64,000 bases of DNA from Anseranas semipalmata (Eukaryota; Chordata; Aves; Anseriformes; Anseranatidae): the NCBI GenBank assembly GCA_013399115.1, contig VXAA01003175.1, positions 1 through 64,000 on the forward strand, in the 5' to 3' direction. The notes under the pieces are model-generated. The model did no database searches and was not told the DNA's origin. It saw nothing but the letters and a program-made list of their open reading frames with translations. The number at the start of each line of letters is the position of its first letter. Positions within the stretch are counted from its first letter, which is position 1. A program made the position numbers and the translations under genes. Of the stretch, positions 12,166-23,127 are shown one piece after another.

Positions 12166-13067
12166 AAATGGGATCAAATTAGCTGCAGAAGGATATGGGT
12201 TTTTTTCTTTCCAAATGGGATAAAATGAATGTTTTATGAACAGCTGTCCTGGAGCAGTTCAAGCTTTAAAGTCTGACAGTTCATGACTCTTAAAAAGTCT
12301 CGTATATGTGCTAGTAATTCTTGTCTTCAGCTTTCACACTTTGGGGCAAAGTTAATTTTAAGTTTAATTGCTCCTTCATTTTCTCTGCTCACAGGTTAGG
12401 CAGAACTCCACAAGAAACCTACCTGAATGCATCATTTACCTGGGGCACTGCTCAGCCAAAATGAACATATTTCTTGTACTACTCCGTTGGGGTATGGGAG
12501 AGAAACAACCCGTTCTCCGTGGGGGCATAACACAGGAGGAGCACCAGTTCCTGCAGAAAGCTGCCAAACCCACTCAGACCAGACGGACACAATGGCAGAT
12601 CCAGGTACAGAAAGGACAGACACTTACTGATCTTTCACTATCAAAGGCCAGATTGCTTGGAGAAATAGATTTCAGAAGGCCAGATTTTGGGTGTTGGTAA
12701 ATCAGAGAAAAAAAATACCTTTGACTTACGAGTTGATCAAAACAGAAGAAATAGGGCTAATACCTTGTTGTCCAACATCATCCCTAAGAGGGTCCAGTGT
12801 TTGCCTCCACCAGATTTTCAGTGGCCCTTCCCTGTGATACTTACCAGCTAATTTTTCATCACTACTTACAAACAAATCCAACCATCTGGAAGCTTTACAA
12901 ACTGATTTTGCTTTTCATTGTTTCAGTCCTTTCTTTCTAAGTACCAACATGTATCGCAATAAATAATTCTCTCTGTTTTCTATAAAATTGAAGCACAGGT
13001 CCCACAATGACAGGATCAGTCTTGATCAGGTCATCTTCCAAAACTTCTTACCTTCAGTCATGGATCA
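12166..13067. other. Unique noncoding DNA, no gene seen
   Basis: The 110-codon frame at 12,368-12,700 overlaps two other frames, one on each strand, and has no known domain. I see no repeat. Confidence 0.55.
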
Positions 13068-13150
13068 TAAAAAAATCAGGCTAGAAGGGACAGAGTTGAC
13101 CATTTGATGTATCCTACTAATCTAAGATGTGCAGATGTTCATTTAGATGA
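13068..13150 (-). mobile_element. Probable CR1 3' end remnant, reverse strand
   Basis: 'AATCAGGCTAGAAGGGACAG' followed by 'AGTTGACCATTTGATGTATC' resembles the reverse complement of a CR1 3' end (aatcaggactggaagggacctcgagaggtcatctagtcc). Only about 80 bp align and no terminal octamers remain. Confidence 0.45.
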
Positions 13151-14171
13151 GAAATATGTTTTAGCTTTTACCCTGGCACCAGCTGTTGGGCATGGATGGG
13201 AGACAAGTTTAAGGATACTATCCACTCAGACCAATGCTGAAAGCAGTAAACATCTGGAGTCTATGATCACATAGCAGCAATATTTAATTGGTGTTGTACT
13301 TTGCAGGAAGACTTTGAATTTCTGTAGGCTTTTTCCCATAAAGCTTTATAACACTGTGTCAGCCCTGAGTAGAACCTTTCATCAGCTTCCAGGGTGAAAG
13401 CAGGGAACAGTGTTCCCACTATATGGAAGAAAAGGCAATGCAGAGATGACACAGAGTATCCTGGAACACAACTTGTACCTCTAGTGAGCTATGCTTGTCT
13501 TGATCAACAAGGCCATCAGTCTTCTTATAGCTTCTCATATCACCTTCTTCCTACACCTAGTGGAAAAGGACACCTACCTTTGAGGGATAATGCCCTATAT
13601 CCTACAAGTCTGCACTCAGGGTTGGGAACTGGGTTCAGGATTCACCTCACATACAAAATGTTTAGTCTTATCTGGTCATCCAGAAGTCACGTCACTTAAC
13701 ATGCCCTTTGGATCCCACCTGGCCTCCACCAGGTCCACCAGTGGGGTCTCTGATAGGTCCTGTGCCATGGCTGCCAACATTTTCTGTCTGTCATAGATAC
13801 CTGAAGGCATCTCAAAGGTTTCTGAAGTCTCAGCTCAGACAAGTGAATCTGCCCCCTTTCTCTGTGGTCAGTGGGAAAAGGGTCTCACCTACAGAGGATG
13901 CATTGAAGTATCCTACAAAGGTGCTGACCTGTCTCCATTGGCTATGGAGACAGCCTGAACAATTGGCTTAGATGAAAAGCCTAAATTTCAGGGAGCTAAA
14001 GTCAGGGGAACTCACTCCCACCTTTTAAAGATAACCACCTTCAGGAGAGGCAGCTGACTAGATTAGGATTCTAACCACGAGCGTCTTGTTCTTGTTTCTG
14101 CTGTAAACTTGCTTTGGGGTATTTGCATGCCCCTTCACGTTCCTCTGCCCGGGGGGCAGTAACACGTCCTT
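13151..14171. other. Unique noncoding DNA, no gene seen
   Basis: Three overlapping frames of 68-101 codons at 13,394-13,971 occupy different phases and resemble no family. No repeat was identified. Confidence 0.5.
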
Positions 14172-14310
14172 TGTTGTCTTCTCTGTCTATTTAGATTGGG
14201 AGCTCTTTGGGGCAGGTACTCTCCTTTTGTGCATGTCTGTAGAGCACCTAACACCACGGGACTCAGATCATGGCTGGGACTATAACTCAAAGAGTAAATA
14301 ATAATAATAT
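14172..14310 (+). mobile_element. Ancient amniote MIR/L2-type repeat tail
   Basis: 'TTAGATTGGGAGCTCTTTGG', 'GGCAGGTACTCTCCTTTTGT' and 'AGAGCACCTAACACCACGGG', then 'ATCATGGCTGGGACTATAA' and a terminal AATAATAATAAT run, match in order an interspersed repeat common in turtles, crocodilians and birds (gattgtaagctctttggggcaggg...tacagcacctagcacaatggggcc...). I cannot fix its database name. Conservation is good for such an old family. Confidence 0.7.
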
Positions 14311-14329
14311 GCATTAGCTGTTAAGTAGG

Positions 14330-14743
14330 AGAATTAGGGGTTAGCTTATATGTAAGCACCGTACATAGTGTAATGATATCCTCGTGCTAAATGCAACTGG
14401 ATCCTTCCATTATTAAAGCAGCAGGCAAACTGATGTTTGATCTGCAGGGCTAATTCTAGTTTTTGGAGACATCAAACAGCTGCTTTTCTTTTTTCTTGGC
14501 AAATGTGCATGTTATAAGCAAATCTGAAATTACCAGGTTCACAAGTTGAGTTTCATGCAGAGAAATGTTTACTTTGATGCCAGAGAACCTGGCTCCTTTC
14601 CATTTACAGTAAATGAGGAAGAAAATTGATTTGCAGCAGCAGGAGGGGTGTCAAACCTTTATTGCTGCTCAGGACATGTATGCACTGCTAACCAGGAAGA
14701 TAATTAACCTAAATTAACCTTCTGCCTTAAGATGAGTCATAGT
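14330..14743. promoter_or_regulatory. Candidate conserved noncoding element, AT-rich
   Basis: About 400 bp, nearly free of repeats and long frames, with many homeodomain/POU/SOX-like cores (GGCTAATTCTAG, GATAATTAACCTAAATTAACC, CATTATTAAAGC, TTTATTGCTGC) and an AP-1 site TGAGTCA at 14,733-14,739. Texture and density fit a vertebrate enhancer. Conservation is inferred, not measured. Confidence 0.35.
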
Positions 14744-14790
14744 TTGGGGAGGGGGGAGGTGGGAAGCAGGGGTGGAGAGGGTGTAGGGAG
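14744..14790 (+). other. Potential G-quadruplex next to an AT-rich block
   Basis: GGGG-A-GGGGGG-AGGT-GGG-AAGCA-GGGG-TGGAGA-GGG fits the four-run G-quadruplex pattern. It begins only a few bases after the AP-1 site and the AT-rich block to its left. The abrupt switch in composition is notable. Confidence 0.6.
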
Positions 14791-15334
14791 TATATAGTGC
14801 TGTAGAGCTGTATGGACATGTCCCGTGCATTTCCAAGCAAAGATGACGGGCCCATGTAGCAACTGATTAGATTTAAATGGAAATTCTGGACAAGCATTTT
14901 TACCTTATGAAGTGGCAGAATAAAAAGGTTGAGGTTTAAATTAGAGCTGGACTGTGATTTGCATAGGGAACTGTGCCTGTAAAGTGGGGAAGAACAATGT
15001 ATTTTCAGGTGCTACTGACAGCTGTTGGGCTAGCCCAGCCAGAAGCAACCTGTAGTTCACGAACCTGACCAGCCATTAACATTGTCCAGTCTTCAAAAGG
15101 CATGAAAAGCTGTGATTTCTTTGAGGAGTGGCTTTGTGCTTTGGTCAACCAGCTGCATTAATTGTATTTTGAGTACAAAGGTTATCCATTTCCTACAGCA
15201 AAGGTGTCCCAGGGCATAGCATCGCACAGACATCATGGACATCCTATGACATTGTCTGGCAGGTAGAGCAGCCAAGTAGGATTTGTGATGGCTGTTCATA
15301 GGGTTGGTCCTACAGCAGGGAAAACAGGAGGAAG
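14791..15334. other. Unique noncoding DNA
   Basis: Nothing recognisable. The 68-codon reverse frame at 15,093-15,299 has no domain. Confidence 0.55.
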
Positions 15335-15425
15335 ATCACGACACTGCTCTGTGCCTCTCTTTTCCCCATTTGTATAATGAGGATTATTTACTGCCCTCAT
15401 CTGTGGATGGCTCTAAGAGATCTTG
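15335..15425 (+). mobile_element. MIR-like SINE core fragment, + strand
   Basis: 'TCTGTGCCTCTCTTTTCCCC' followed by 'ATTTGTATAATGAGGATTAT' and then 'TTACTGCCCTCATCTG' tracks the central/3' MIR consensus (ctctgtgcctcagtttccccatctgtaaaatgaggataata...cctacctcat). The fragment is short, old and in + orientation. Confidence 0.65.
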
Positions 15426-15748
15426 CTCAAGGGCTACAGGTTGGGGAGGGTGGAGGAAGGAGAGATGCCAATAGTGGGACCCTTCACTCTGGGCTGCACA
15501 TATGAGGTTGATCCCAGGTCAATGTCAAGGCATGAACCATGCTGCTGTTACCCACCTACCCAAAAGCTGTTCCACACTTGCTCCAAGCTCCTCCAGGGTG
15601 AGCAGCAGGTGGGGCTGAAATGCCCCTTATCTGGGTCCAGGCCATGGACATAATTTGGGTCATGCCAGAGAAAAGTTAAGCATTACTGCTTTGCACTTTC
15701 TTCACCATGAGATTCTACTCAGACCTAGGGGACAAAGCCAAAGCTGGA
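15426..15748. other. Unique noncoding DNA
   Basis: Only a 76-codon frame without domain similarity. No repeat seen before the pentamer array. Confidence 0.5.
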
Positions 15749-15826
15749 TTTTTTATTTTATTTTATTTTATTTTATTTTATTTTATTTTATTTTATTTTA
15801 TTTTATTTTATTTTATTTTATTTTTT
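15749..15826 (+). repeat. (TTTTA)n microsatellite, about 14-15 units
   Basis: Fourteen perfect TTTTA units from 15,751 to 15,820, with T-rich ends. It is perfect and therefore likely young and length-variable. It creates the repetitive Phe/Ile/Leu/Tyr string in a 75-codon frame that is otherwise meaningless. Confidence 0.97.
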
Positions 15827-16680
15827 GTCTGGGAAGCCTAAGGGATTTAGATACACAAATGCCTTTGACATTGCTCCTGTAGAAAATCAGAGCCCTGGGC
15901 TGTACTCAGAAAAGCCTGTGGGGTGGCAAGCAGAGTCACTCATCTGGAGGGAGGTTCTGTAGAGCTGGGTGCCCTGCTCAGGTCCCACAGGAAAGGCTCT
16001 GGGTCTGTGCCGACAGCTCAATACACCCCAACACACAACCTCGGAGACGTCCCAGCTTCACCGGGGTCCTTATCTACTCCCACCTCCCAGCTGCAAGTGC
16101 AACCTTCCCTTTGATGTGGCAGTGCAGAACTCACCCCAAGTTAATCCTCATTCCCAACAGCCACTTCACATCCCAAGGAAATGCCTCCTCCTTATAGATG
16201 ACATCCAGGGTATTGGGGAGGAAATGTCTATTTCAGGAAATTGAATTCCAGGCTAAAGGTATACGGGCTGAGAGAAGGACAGCAAAGATGATCCAACAGC
16301 CTTGCTGCTCAGCCTGGACCTCACATGAGGTCTCAGTTCCTAGACGATGGACATTTATGACTCTTGTGTGCTACCCATCCTCCCCTTTGAGCACCAGAGA
16401 TATTCCTTCCTGCTTCACCAGGATGCAGACCGTGTGTTGGTGAGGGGTGGGCTGGTACTTCACTATGATGAGCAATCAAGCCTCCGCTCCTCTGGTGCCT
16501 TTACTCCACCATCTGCAATGTGGGACAAGTGATCACAGAGAGGCAACATTGTTTTGGTTCATCCAAGCAGGTTTTGTGTGGGAAATTATACTGATTTAAA
16601 CAAAAGGTTTTCGGGGAGGAGGGGGAACCTCTCAAAAAGCCAAACATCTTGATTTTTTTTTCAGTTGGTGTTTCTTGCCT

Positions 16681-16681
<1 letters not shown>
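15827..16681. other. Unique noncoding DNA, no gene seen
   Basis: Four overlapping frames of 61-91 codons lie in different phases between 15,923 and 16,532. None has recognisable content and none is flanked by convincing splice signals. Confidence 0.5.
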
Positions 16682-16717
<36 letters not shown>

Positions 16718-16723
16718 ATATTA
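16682..16723 (+). repeat. (AAAT)n microsatellite
   Basis: About ten AAAT/TAAA units without interruption. It is followed by AT-rich DNA and then unique sequence. No LINE body precedes it. Confidence 0.95.
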
Positions 16724-18141
16724 TGTAATTAAGATAATTTAGGCTGAATTTAGAAACAACACAAAATGGATCTTTTTGGGGTCAAATGCAGCATTCCATT
16801 CATCTCAAAGCAAAATGCTTTTGACGTTTTTTTGGTTCTTTGAACAATCTGGGAAGCCAGTGAACCAAAAACATCAGTTGCGTGCACCACCCTCAACCTG
16901 CCAGTTTTGACACTGATAGCAGAGACACCTGATGTGGGAGCTCATGCATCCTGCACCTCTGGCTCTATCTACCTGGACAGATGTTGCTGAACACGTTGAC
17001 TGTCCACAGGCTACTATCTGTGATTTTAAGCAACATAAGCCAGACCCTCCTTTCCCTCGGGAATTTTCAAGCTCATTGACTACTTTCAGCTAAATCCAGC
17101 AGCAGGTTAGCAGTCCTAGTGATGTAAGTCACTACACGTCTGGTGAACCTGTGCAGGATCTGCAAGCCATGTGCTGCATTCACTTTCTGAGCCCCAAAAC
17201 GGGTCCCCCTCCTCCAAAGACAAACTCACACAGGATTTCTTTTGATGTCTGAATGTCTGTTCCTGGGCCAATAAAGTCGTGCAATTTCCCAGCAAGAAGG
17301 TAAAGGTAGTAAAAGGTGCTAGCAAGCACCTCCTTGTGAATTGCAATTAGCAGCTTGGTGAAGGGGGAAAGTGTTGGCAGAACAAGGGGAGACGATGGCT
17401 GTCTCACCTCCCTTGAGATGGGCCAGATGGGCTGGGCATCAGCCCCAACACCAGGGCTGGAAACAGTCTGGCAAGCCAGCCCTGGGCCACTGGAGTGCTA
17501 AAGGGAGGCTGGGGGCTTTCCCTACACCATACCTCATCCTGCCAGTGACACTTGAAGAGGGAATAGGACCTGCTTCCAGCGACTCCAGCAAGGAAGCTAT
17601 TCAGTCTGCCTTAGCAAATGGAGCCACCGTAATCTTCTGCAGTCCTGTGAGCTGTGTTTTACATGAGAATGGCCACACAACCAGCCCTAGGCCCGTCTCA
17701 CCCAATCTCCAGCTACTAACAAGGAAAAGATGTCCATCATAAGCAATAAGATCCGTTGTTTTAGGGCCTCCTTGACTGCTTCATGTCTCTGAAGGATGTG
17801 GATGTGGATGTGGAGGGAAACAGCTCTGCTTCAGAAAAAGGGGAGAGTGCTACATATACAGGGGAGAACTGTGGCTACTGTGAGAAAAACAACGTGCAAA
17901 TGTTGCTCTGTTAAAGGTATTCCTGGTTATTTCACCAGGTAGTCATGCCTCTCCGCAAAGAAGAGGAAAGAAGGGTAGGAAAAATGAAGAGTCATTAAAT
18001 GTAATGTAGATTCTGCTGTGTAAGCCTCCAAAAATGATCTAAACAGAGTTCTTACTGGAGATGGTGGCAGTGGCACTTTTGGTATAGACTTGGTGACAGA
18101 CCCTAGAACAACACACCCTCCTGGGTCTGGCCCAGTTGCCT
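16724..18141. other. Unique noncoding DNA, no gene seen
   Basis: The 123-codon frame at 17,371-17,742 is the longest and has no recognisable domain. A small GTGGATGTGGAT duplication lies at 17,797-17,815. No transposable element was identified. Confidence 0.5.
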
Positions 18142-18192
18142 GCATCTGATCCCACCTTTCAATGAAGTCAGTGTCAAGCAAACAGGACAACT
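18142..18192. repeat. Possible half of a short palindromic amniote repeat
   Basis: 'CTGATCCCACCTTTCAATGA' then 'AGTCAGTGTCAAGCAAACAG' resembles a half-element of the palindromic family with core 'cctgatcc...tcaatgaagtcaatgg'. Only one arm is evident. Confidence 0.4.
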
Positions 18193-18589
18193 CAAGGACA
18201 TTCATAGAATCAGATTCAACTTCTTCTTCCTCATGACCCTGCTTTTTTTAGGATCTCCTACTAATACCAACTGGCCGTTCTGTATACCTTAAACCTGTTG
18301 CAGAAGCAAGTAAACTCAACGTTGCTCTAGCTGATCAAGCACTCTGCACCAAACAGCATCACTCTTATATAGTAGCCCTTATATAAGGTTAGTGGCTGGG
18401 GAGTATCCGTCTTTTTTCAGGACTCACATGCAAGAAATTTGGGGTTTGCACATCTGTTTCTATCAACAGACAGTTCACTTGTACAAACACATCCAGTCTA
18501 AGGGCAAGGCGAATCCTTTTCAATATTAAGCCACTAAAAGACAGGGGAATAGGTTGAGGACTGGCTAGCAGCCAATGAGGTTTGCAAAA
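18193..18589. other. Unique noncoding DNA
   Basis: Nothing recognisable. 'CATAGAATCAGATTC' at 18,205 recalls a CR1 end but lacks any further match. Confidence 0.5.
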
Positions 18590-18985
18590 CAGTGGAATCT
18601 AATAAAAATAATTGAAATATTTAAAGGCAGTTGCTTCATTTTATAAAGAAGCACCTGCAATGATTACCCCAAACATTTGCAGGTGGAAAAAGGGCTGAGC
18701 ACGTCATTGGTGTTAATATCATTTTTGCTCAGAGGGCAAATTAGGCATTGTAATTGTGAAGAATCATTGGAGCTATTTCAATAATGGGATGACTCTGATA
18801 ATGAAGGATGATTCCTTTAGATCCCCTGTAGTGTGTTAGCCTGCAAAGCCAAGGCTTGGGTGTATTAAAACCTAACATCAAGGCGAAAGGTGTTCTCTGC
18901 AGCTAGGCACCATATATCAAGGATTACTTACCTGCTGCAGCCTGTTAATGTCTTGAGAAAATAGAGGATAATTCACCTAAAACCC
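18590..18985. promoter_or_regulatory. Candidate conserved noncoding element, AT-rich
   Basis: About 400 bp with no frame above 60 codons and no repeat. It carries many homeodomain-, GATA- and MEF2-like cores: AATAAAAATAATTG, GCACCTGCAATGATTACC, GGCATTGTAATTGTGAAG, CTGATAATGAAGG, CAGGTG. It is among the most enhancer-like blocks in the left half of the window. This is inferred from composition only. Confidence 0.35.
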
Positions 18986-18987
18986 CT

Positions 18988-19088
18988 ACAGCCAATCCCT
19001 CAGCTGATATAATTCAGCCCATTTCCACTGACTCCAGTAGGAAGCTGCCATTTCATGCCAGCTGAGCATGTGGCCTTTTGGATTTTAG
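18988..19088. repeat. Short palindromic amniote interspersed repeat
   Basis: 'CCCTCAGCTGATATAATTCA', 'CCCATTTCCACTGACTCCAG' and 'TGCCAGCTGAGCATGTGGCC' match in order a palindromic element I know from turtles and birds (cagctggtgtaaat...tccattgacttcaatgga...acaccagctgaggatctggcc). CAGCTG/CAGCTGAG arms lie at both ends. It is an old, non-autonomous, MITE-like relic; the family name is uncertain. Confidence 0.65.
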
Positions 19089-19395
19089 GTTGGGTGCTGA
19101 TTCATCACTTCCTATTGTCTGGCTGGATCCCAGGGCACTAAGTTGTAGCTTCAAAGCACTGCATACACACGGTAGAAATACACACGCCATTCAGCAAGGA
19201 AGCGGCAAGGTATGTCCGCATCTTCATCTGCGGGCAGTCTCCTAATGGGGCTACGCTAACAGCCTGGCCTCCAGCCTAAGTGTCAGCCCATTGCCAAACA
19301 TATTGGGAGCAGAATAACATGTTCTCTTTAAAAATAGACACATTTAAACATACACACCCAATGCCCTTGCTACTGGGTTCCCAGGTGGATGTAGA
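19089..19395. other. Unique noncoding DNA
   Basis: Nothing recognised between two ancient relics. Confidence 0.5.
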
Positions 19396-19452
19396 CACCC
19401 TTCTGGACCTGATCCAAAGCCCATTCAAGTCCATGGAGAGACACCCTATTTT
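19396..19452. repeat. Short palindromic amniote repeat, one arm
   Basis: 'GACCTGATCCAAAGCCCATT' followed by 'CAAGTCCATGGAGAGACACC' matches one arm and the centre of the family 'ggcctgatccaaagcccattgaagtcaatggaaagactcccattg...'. The second arm is degraded in this copy. Confidence 0.65.
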
Positions 19453-21294
19453 CCACAAAATTTAAATCAATCATTGTTAAAAATTATTTCAAGAGATGCC
19501 AAGTAGTTGAAGTGATTCTCTGATTGTGCTTCATGTAGGCATCAGAGAGTTTCTTGACATTGACTCCCTGAAAAGCCTTGGACACAGAAAATTGTACACC
19601 CAGTTTGGGGCATCATGGAGCCAGATAGTTTAGAAAAAATAATATGAAAGAGAGCAGTCAGGCATTGTTCAATGTCTTGCTAGATGTAAAAGCAAAGGAG
19701 AAATATCCTGTAGAAACTTGAGGCTCATCAGGGATGCTGATTCTGAGTCCTACTGACAGTGTCTGTCTGCTTTAGCTATGCTTGAAATAGATTTTGGATG
19801 TGCTTGTGTCTTAAGCCATGATATCCACGCTACTTCTACAGGAGGGCTCAGGCTGGAACCATGCTCCTACTTTCACCTGAAGTTTGGGAAGATAGACAGG
19901 TCACTGCAGGCTTGAAGCCAGCAGTTAGCTGGTTGACCATATGGGAGACCAGGAAGTTTAGAATTGAAGGCAAGCTATCCTGATGGTGTGATGCACCACA
20001 GAGACACCAGCACTGCCTGTTCTTGACACCAGCAGAAAAAACAATTCAGGGCATGAAGCTGAGACTCACCAGGCAGAGTCAGATGACCTTTCAGAGCAAA
20101 ACCACCATTTTCCAAAGGGAGCCAGACCCATTTTTTCATCCTGTTCTACATGTGACCTCTTGGGTAATCTCCATTCCTGGAGAAAGATGAAAGGAAGGGA
20201 ATACTCCTTGGAGGAGAACTTCAGCCTCAATATAGGGTGCACAATGTAGAAAAGACTATTCTTATAAAAGGTAGAGAAGACTTTGTATAGGATTCATCTG
20301 GCCACATACAAATACATGAAATAAAGCCATCTGAGCTGGAGGGAGTCCTCTAGGACTCCTTTTATAGGCCATGGAGATCTGGTTAGTATCATCAGTGAAG
20401 TACAATCTATCTAACCCTAAAGCAGGGAAGCTGAACCTCATCCTTAGTTTCCACTGACTTTAAGGACCTGAAAACTTTTGGAGGGGTAAATTGTCCCACA
20501 GGAAGTACAACAAACACAAATTACAGAGCATTTTGATTATATCGGTCCCAAAATGGAAAGGCTTTTTCCTAATTCCAGCAGTGGCTAACAGTCCTCCTCT
20601 ACTGAAGAAGCAGATTACAGGAAGCCTGCCATCTGAATGTTGTAACTCTCTTTGCAAGGAAGATTACTTCAGCGTCCTTTCAGGACTTTACACTACTGCT
20701 CATCATGGTAGCAAGTAAGTCACCAAGCGCTTCAAAGATGGCATAGCTACAGTCTAGGGGACGAACTCGTACTGATTTTAACCGCCAAATATTGATTTCT
20801 TCTGAAGTAGCTGGGTACATCTCTCATACCTGTTGGTTGCCATATGAGTGAAGAAGTTGGATGCAACATTTCCTTTGAGGAGCTGAGCCTTGGTGCCCAT
20901 GGATGGGCACAGATGGGTAACTAAGCCAACTAATCTAGCTAGCTTTTGGGTGGTCACTAGCACACCAAACTTTCCCAGAGATCTGTGGATTCCTTCCAAA
21001 ATGTCTTATGGAAGTATAGGACAAGGCTCTCTAACAGCAGAAGTGTCCTTAACCCAGCAAACAGAACTGAGCACTACATGATCCAAGAGCTGAAAGATAA
21101 AGCCCTATACTGGATGGCTTTCACGTGACTAAACGTAGTAGACATCTGTCTGAGCTAACCTCATTCAGCACCCTTTATGGTCAGTGGGGATCTTGCCAGC
21201 AAAGTCATTGGTGCTATGGGATGCATTCACTCCATCATAAAGTAGATGCCTAAAATAAAACAGATGACTCACTAGATCAGCTAGGACTAGAAAT
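19453..21294. other. Unique noncoding DNA, no gene seen
   Basis: About 1.8 kb with short, overlapping frames only (at most 75 codons). No repeat family recognised. 'TTTCCACTGACTTTAAGGAC' at 20,448 weakly recalls the palindromic relics but is too short to call. Confidence 0.5.
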
Positions 21295-21518
21295 AAAGCA
21301 TACGTTTTCAGCCTGGAGTAGAATTAATTTACTAGCTAATGAGATAAACTCATTAAATCAAGGCCATCCTTTTTTTCCTAAAGAAGTTATTTTGGCTTGG
21401 TATTTAAATCTTGCCCCTGGAATCACTGGGTGGGGTCCTCTGGCCTGTATGATGCCAGGGATCAGACCAGATGATCATTTGTGTTGTTACCTCCCAGTTT
21501 TAGGAGTCTAGGAATTTA
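21295..21518 (+). mobile_element. Old CR1-like LINE 3' end, + strand
   Basis: The best part is 'GGAATCACTGGGTGGGGTCC', 'TCTGGCCTGTATGATGCCAG' and 'GATCAGACCAGATGATCATT'. It follows the sauropsid CR1 end 'tgggtgaaattctatggcctgtgttatgcaggaggtcagactagatgatcataatggtccc'. A weaker upstream stretch from about 21,295 may be the preceding 3' UTR. The terminal octamers have decayed to 'AGTCTAGGAATTTA'. Confidence 0.7.
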
Positions 21519-21944
21519 TTGTTTTATTGTTTTATTCTTGAATCTTATGGCTCAGAGTCTGCAACTGCCAAAAACAGCGCAACTGTGGGTTGTTGGCTTT
21601 GCAAAGACCAGTTCAAGATAAATCCCCTGCTAAGTTTGTTCTGCATATTTAAGCTATTAGAGTGTGGCTATGAGAGGAGACAGATGTTGCCCAGCTACTG
21701 TAGGAAATTTTGTGTCTGAACACTTTCCCGCATGATAGGACCTACACAGGAGCCTGTTCTCGGGAGACACTTGCCTAATTCCACAGAGTCAGCAAGGTGA
21801 GGCCTTTGGAGGAGTTTTGGATAACATCTAGTGCCTCTCACCTTGCACAGCCATGCCTAGTCACCTCCAGAGCCTACTGAAGCCTGCTGCTTCTGCAGCA
21901 CCAAGGGGTATTGGACCAGGTTCACAAACCTGAGCACCATTAAG
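21519..21944. other. Unique noncoding DNA
   Basis: Nothing recognised beyond a 66-codon frame without content. Confidence 0.5.
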
Positions 21945-22052
21945 AGAAAATACTACCAATATCAGCATTCTCCACTCACTTACACCTACTTTGCATTTAA
22001 ATACCAGTAAATGACTGCCCAAGGGAACAGAGAATCAGACCCATCAGTGTGG
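21945..22052. repeat. Short palindromic amniote interspersed repeat
   Basis: 'CATTCTCCACTCACTTACAC' at the left and 'AACAGAGAATCAGACCCATC' at the right, with 'AATACCAGTAAATGACTG' between, resemble the family 'attctcactcacttacaccag...taaatcactc...gagagaatcagaccc'. The ends are roughly inverted copies of each other. It is an old, non-coding relic. Confidence 0.55.
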
Positions 22053-22332
22053 GTATATTTCAGCAACCCAGACCCCAGGAATTTTGGAAGTTCACCAGCA
22101 TTAAGGATTATTAATGTATATTGAAAAATAGCTGGAAATCCACCCAGCATTGTTAAAGAATCATTTAATTATTATTAACTGAGTCACAGAGGGCAGGCAG
22201 GCAGGTTTATGAAATTGATACACTGAGTAACCACAGACTCTAGACAACGAGATCGTTATATGCCAAAGTTCGTAATTAAACTCGGGCTGCTGTGGCCCAA
22301 GGACGGGTGCTGCAGCCTGCTGCATTCTGCAA
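22053..22332. other. Unique noncoding DNA
   Basis: Contains AT-rich sequence with 'TTTAATTATTATTAACTGAG' near 22,165. No gene was recognised. Confidence 0.45.
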
Positions 22333-22346
22333 GTGCCCTCTGCTGG
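22333..22346 (-). promoter_or_regulatory. CTCF consensus match
   Basis: The reverse strand reads CCAGCAGAGGGCAC, a full 14/14 match to the degenerate vertebrate CTCF core CCASYAGRKGGCRS. CTCF binds such sites to anchor chromatin loops and boundaries. The flanks are GC-rich and free of repeats. Occupancy cannot be known from sequence. Confidence 0.5.
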
Positions 22347-22472
22347 ACTCCAGTCCCAGCTGTGATCACACCTGCAGATTTCTCCTCTGCAAGGCTGGGT
22401 GCACCACAGCATCCTTCCGCCTGATGGCCCTTTACAGCAGCCTATTTCTATTAGATTTCTCAGTAAAAGCAA

Positions 22473-22497
22473 TTATATATATATAAAAAAAAAAAAC
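22473..22497 (+). repeat. (AT)n followed by A12
   Basis: A short TA/AT dinucleotide run is continuous with a homopolymeric A tract. Simple low-complexity sequence. Confidence 0.9.
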
Positions 22498-23127
22498 TAC
22501 ACCCCGTGTCACCACAGCTTGGTTAGACTTGAAACATTTGAAACATGGGTGCAGCTCTGATGAGTTCATTGCCCTTTCCTATCCCATTCCCACCAGCTCG
22601 TCTTGGTGACTGGGAAATGTCCATCTTCGCCAGTTAGCTCATGATGACTAAAGCAGGTGGGGCATGCACCATGAGGAGATATGATGTGAGAGAAATGAGT
22701 GCAATTAAATAACAGAGCTTTCAACACCCAGCTCTCAGGGCCTTATTTAGCAAATTAAATAAGCCATGCTTTCCCCTGCAGTGTTTCCAGTGCCCTCAAG
22801 AGGAGTCTCAAGGTCAAATTTGTTGCTGACCATTCATAACACCTAGCCATACGAGCTCACTTAGAAAGCATTGGGGTTCATTAGCTGGGGAGTCCCTGGA
22901 GGGGAGCAGGGTGCTAGGGTGTTCTCCAGGACACTCTCAAATGTTGTGAGGACACCCTACTGACCAAGCCCAAACCCACCTGAATATCTCCCTTTCCCCA
23001 GCTCACTCCCCTTGATGCACATATGCCATACAGCAGAGTCCTTGACCTCTAAGCAGTTTACCAAAGGACATAAGTATTTTTCCAGCCACTGCCAACAGAC
23101 CCTAGATGAGATGTTCTCTGAGCTTTC
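22498..23127. other. Unique noncoding DNA with a possible small conserved block
   Basis: At 22,695-22,790, 'GTGCAATTAAATAACAGAG' and 'TTATTTAGCAAATTAAATAA' make an AT-core cluster that could belong to an enhancer. The rest is featureless. The 78-codon reverse frame at 22,957-23,193 has no domain. Confidence 0.4.

Noticed and set aside
18203..18222. 'CATAGAATCAGATTC' as a CR1 3' end
   Set aside because: The match stops after about 14 bases and lacks the following GGTTGGAAGGGAC part.
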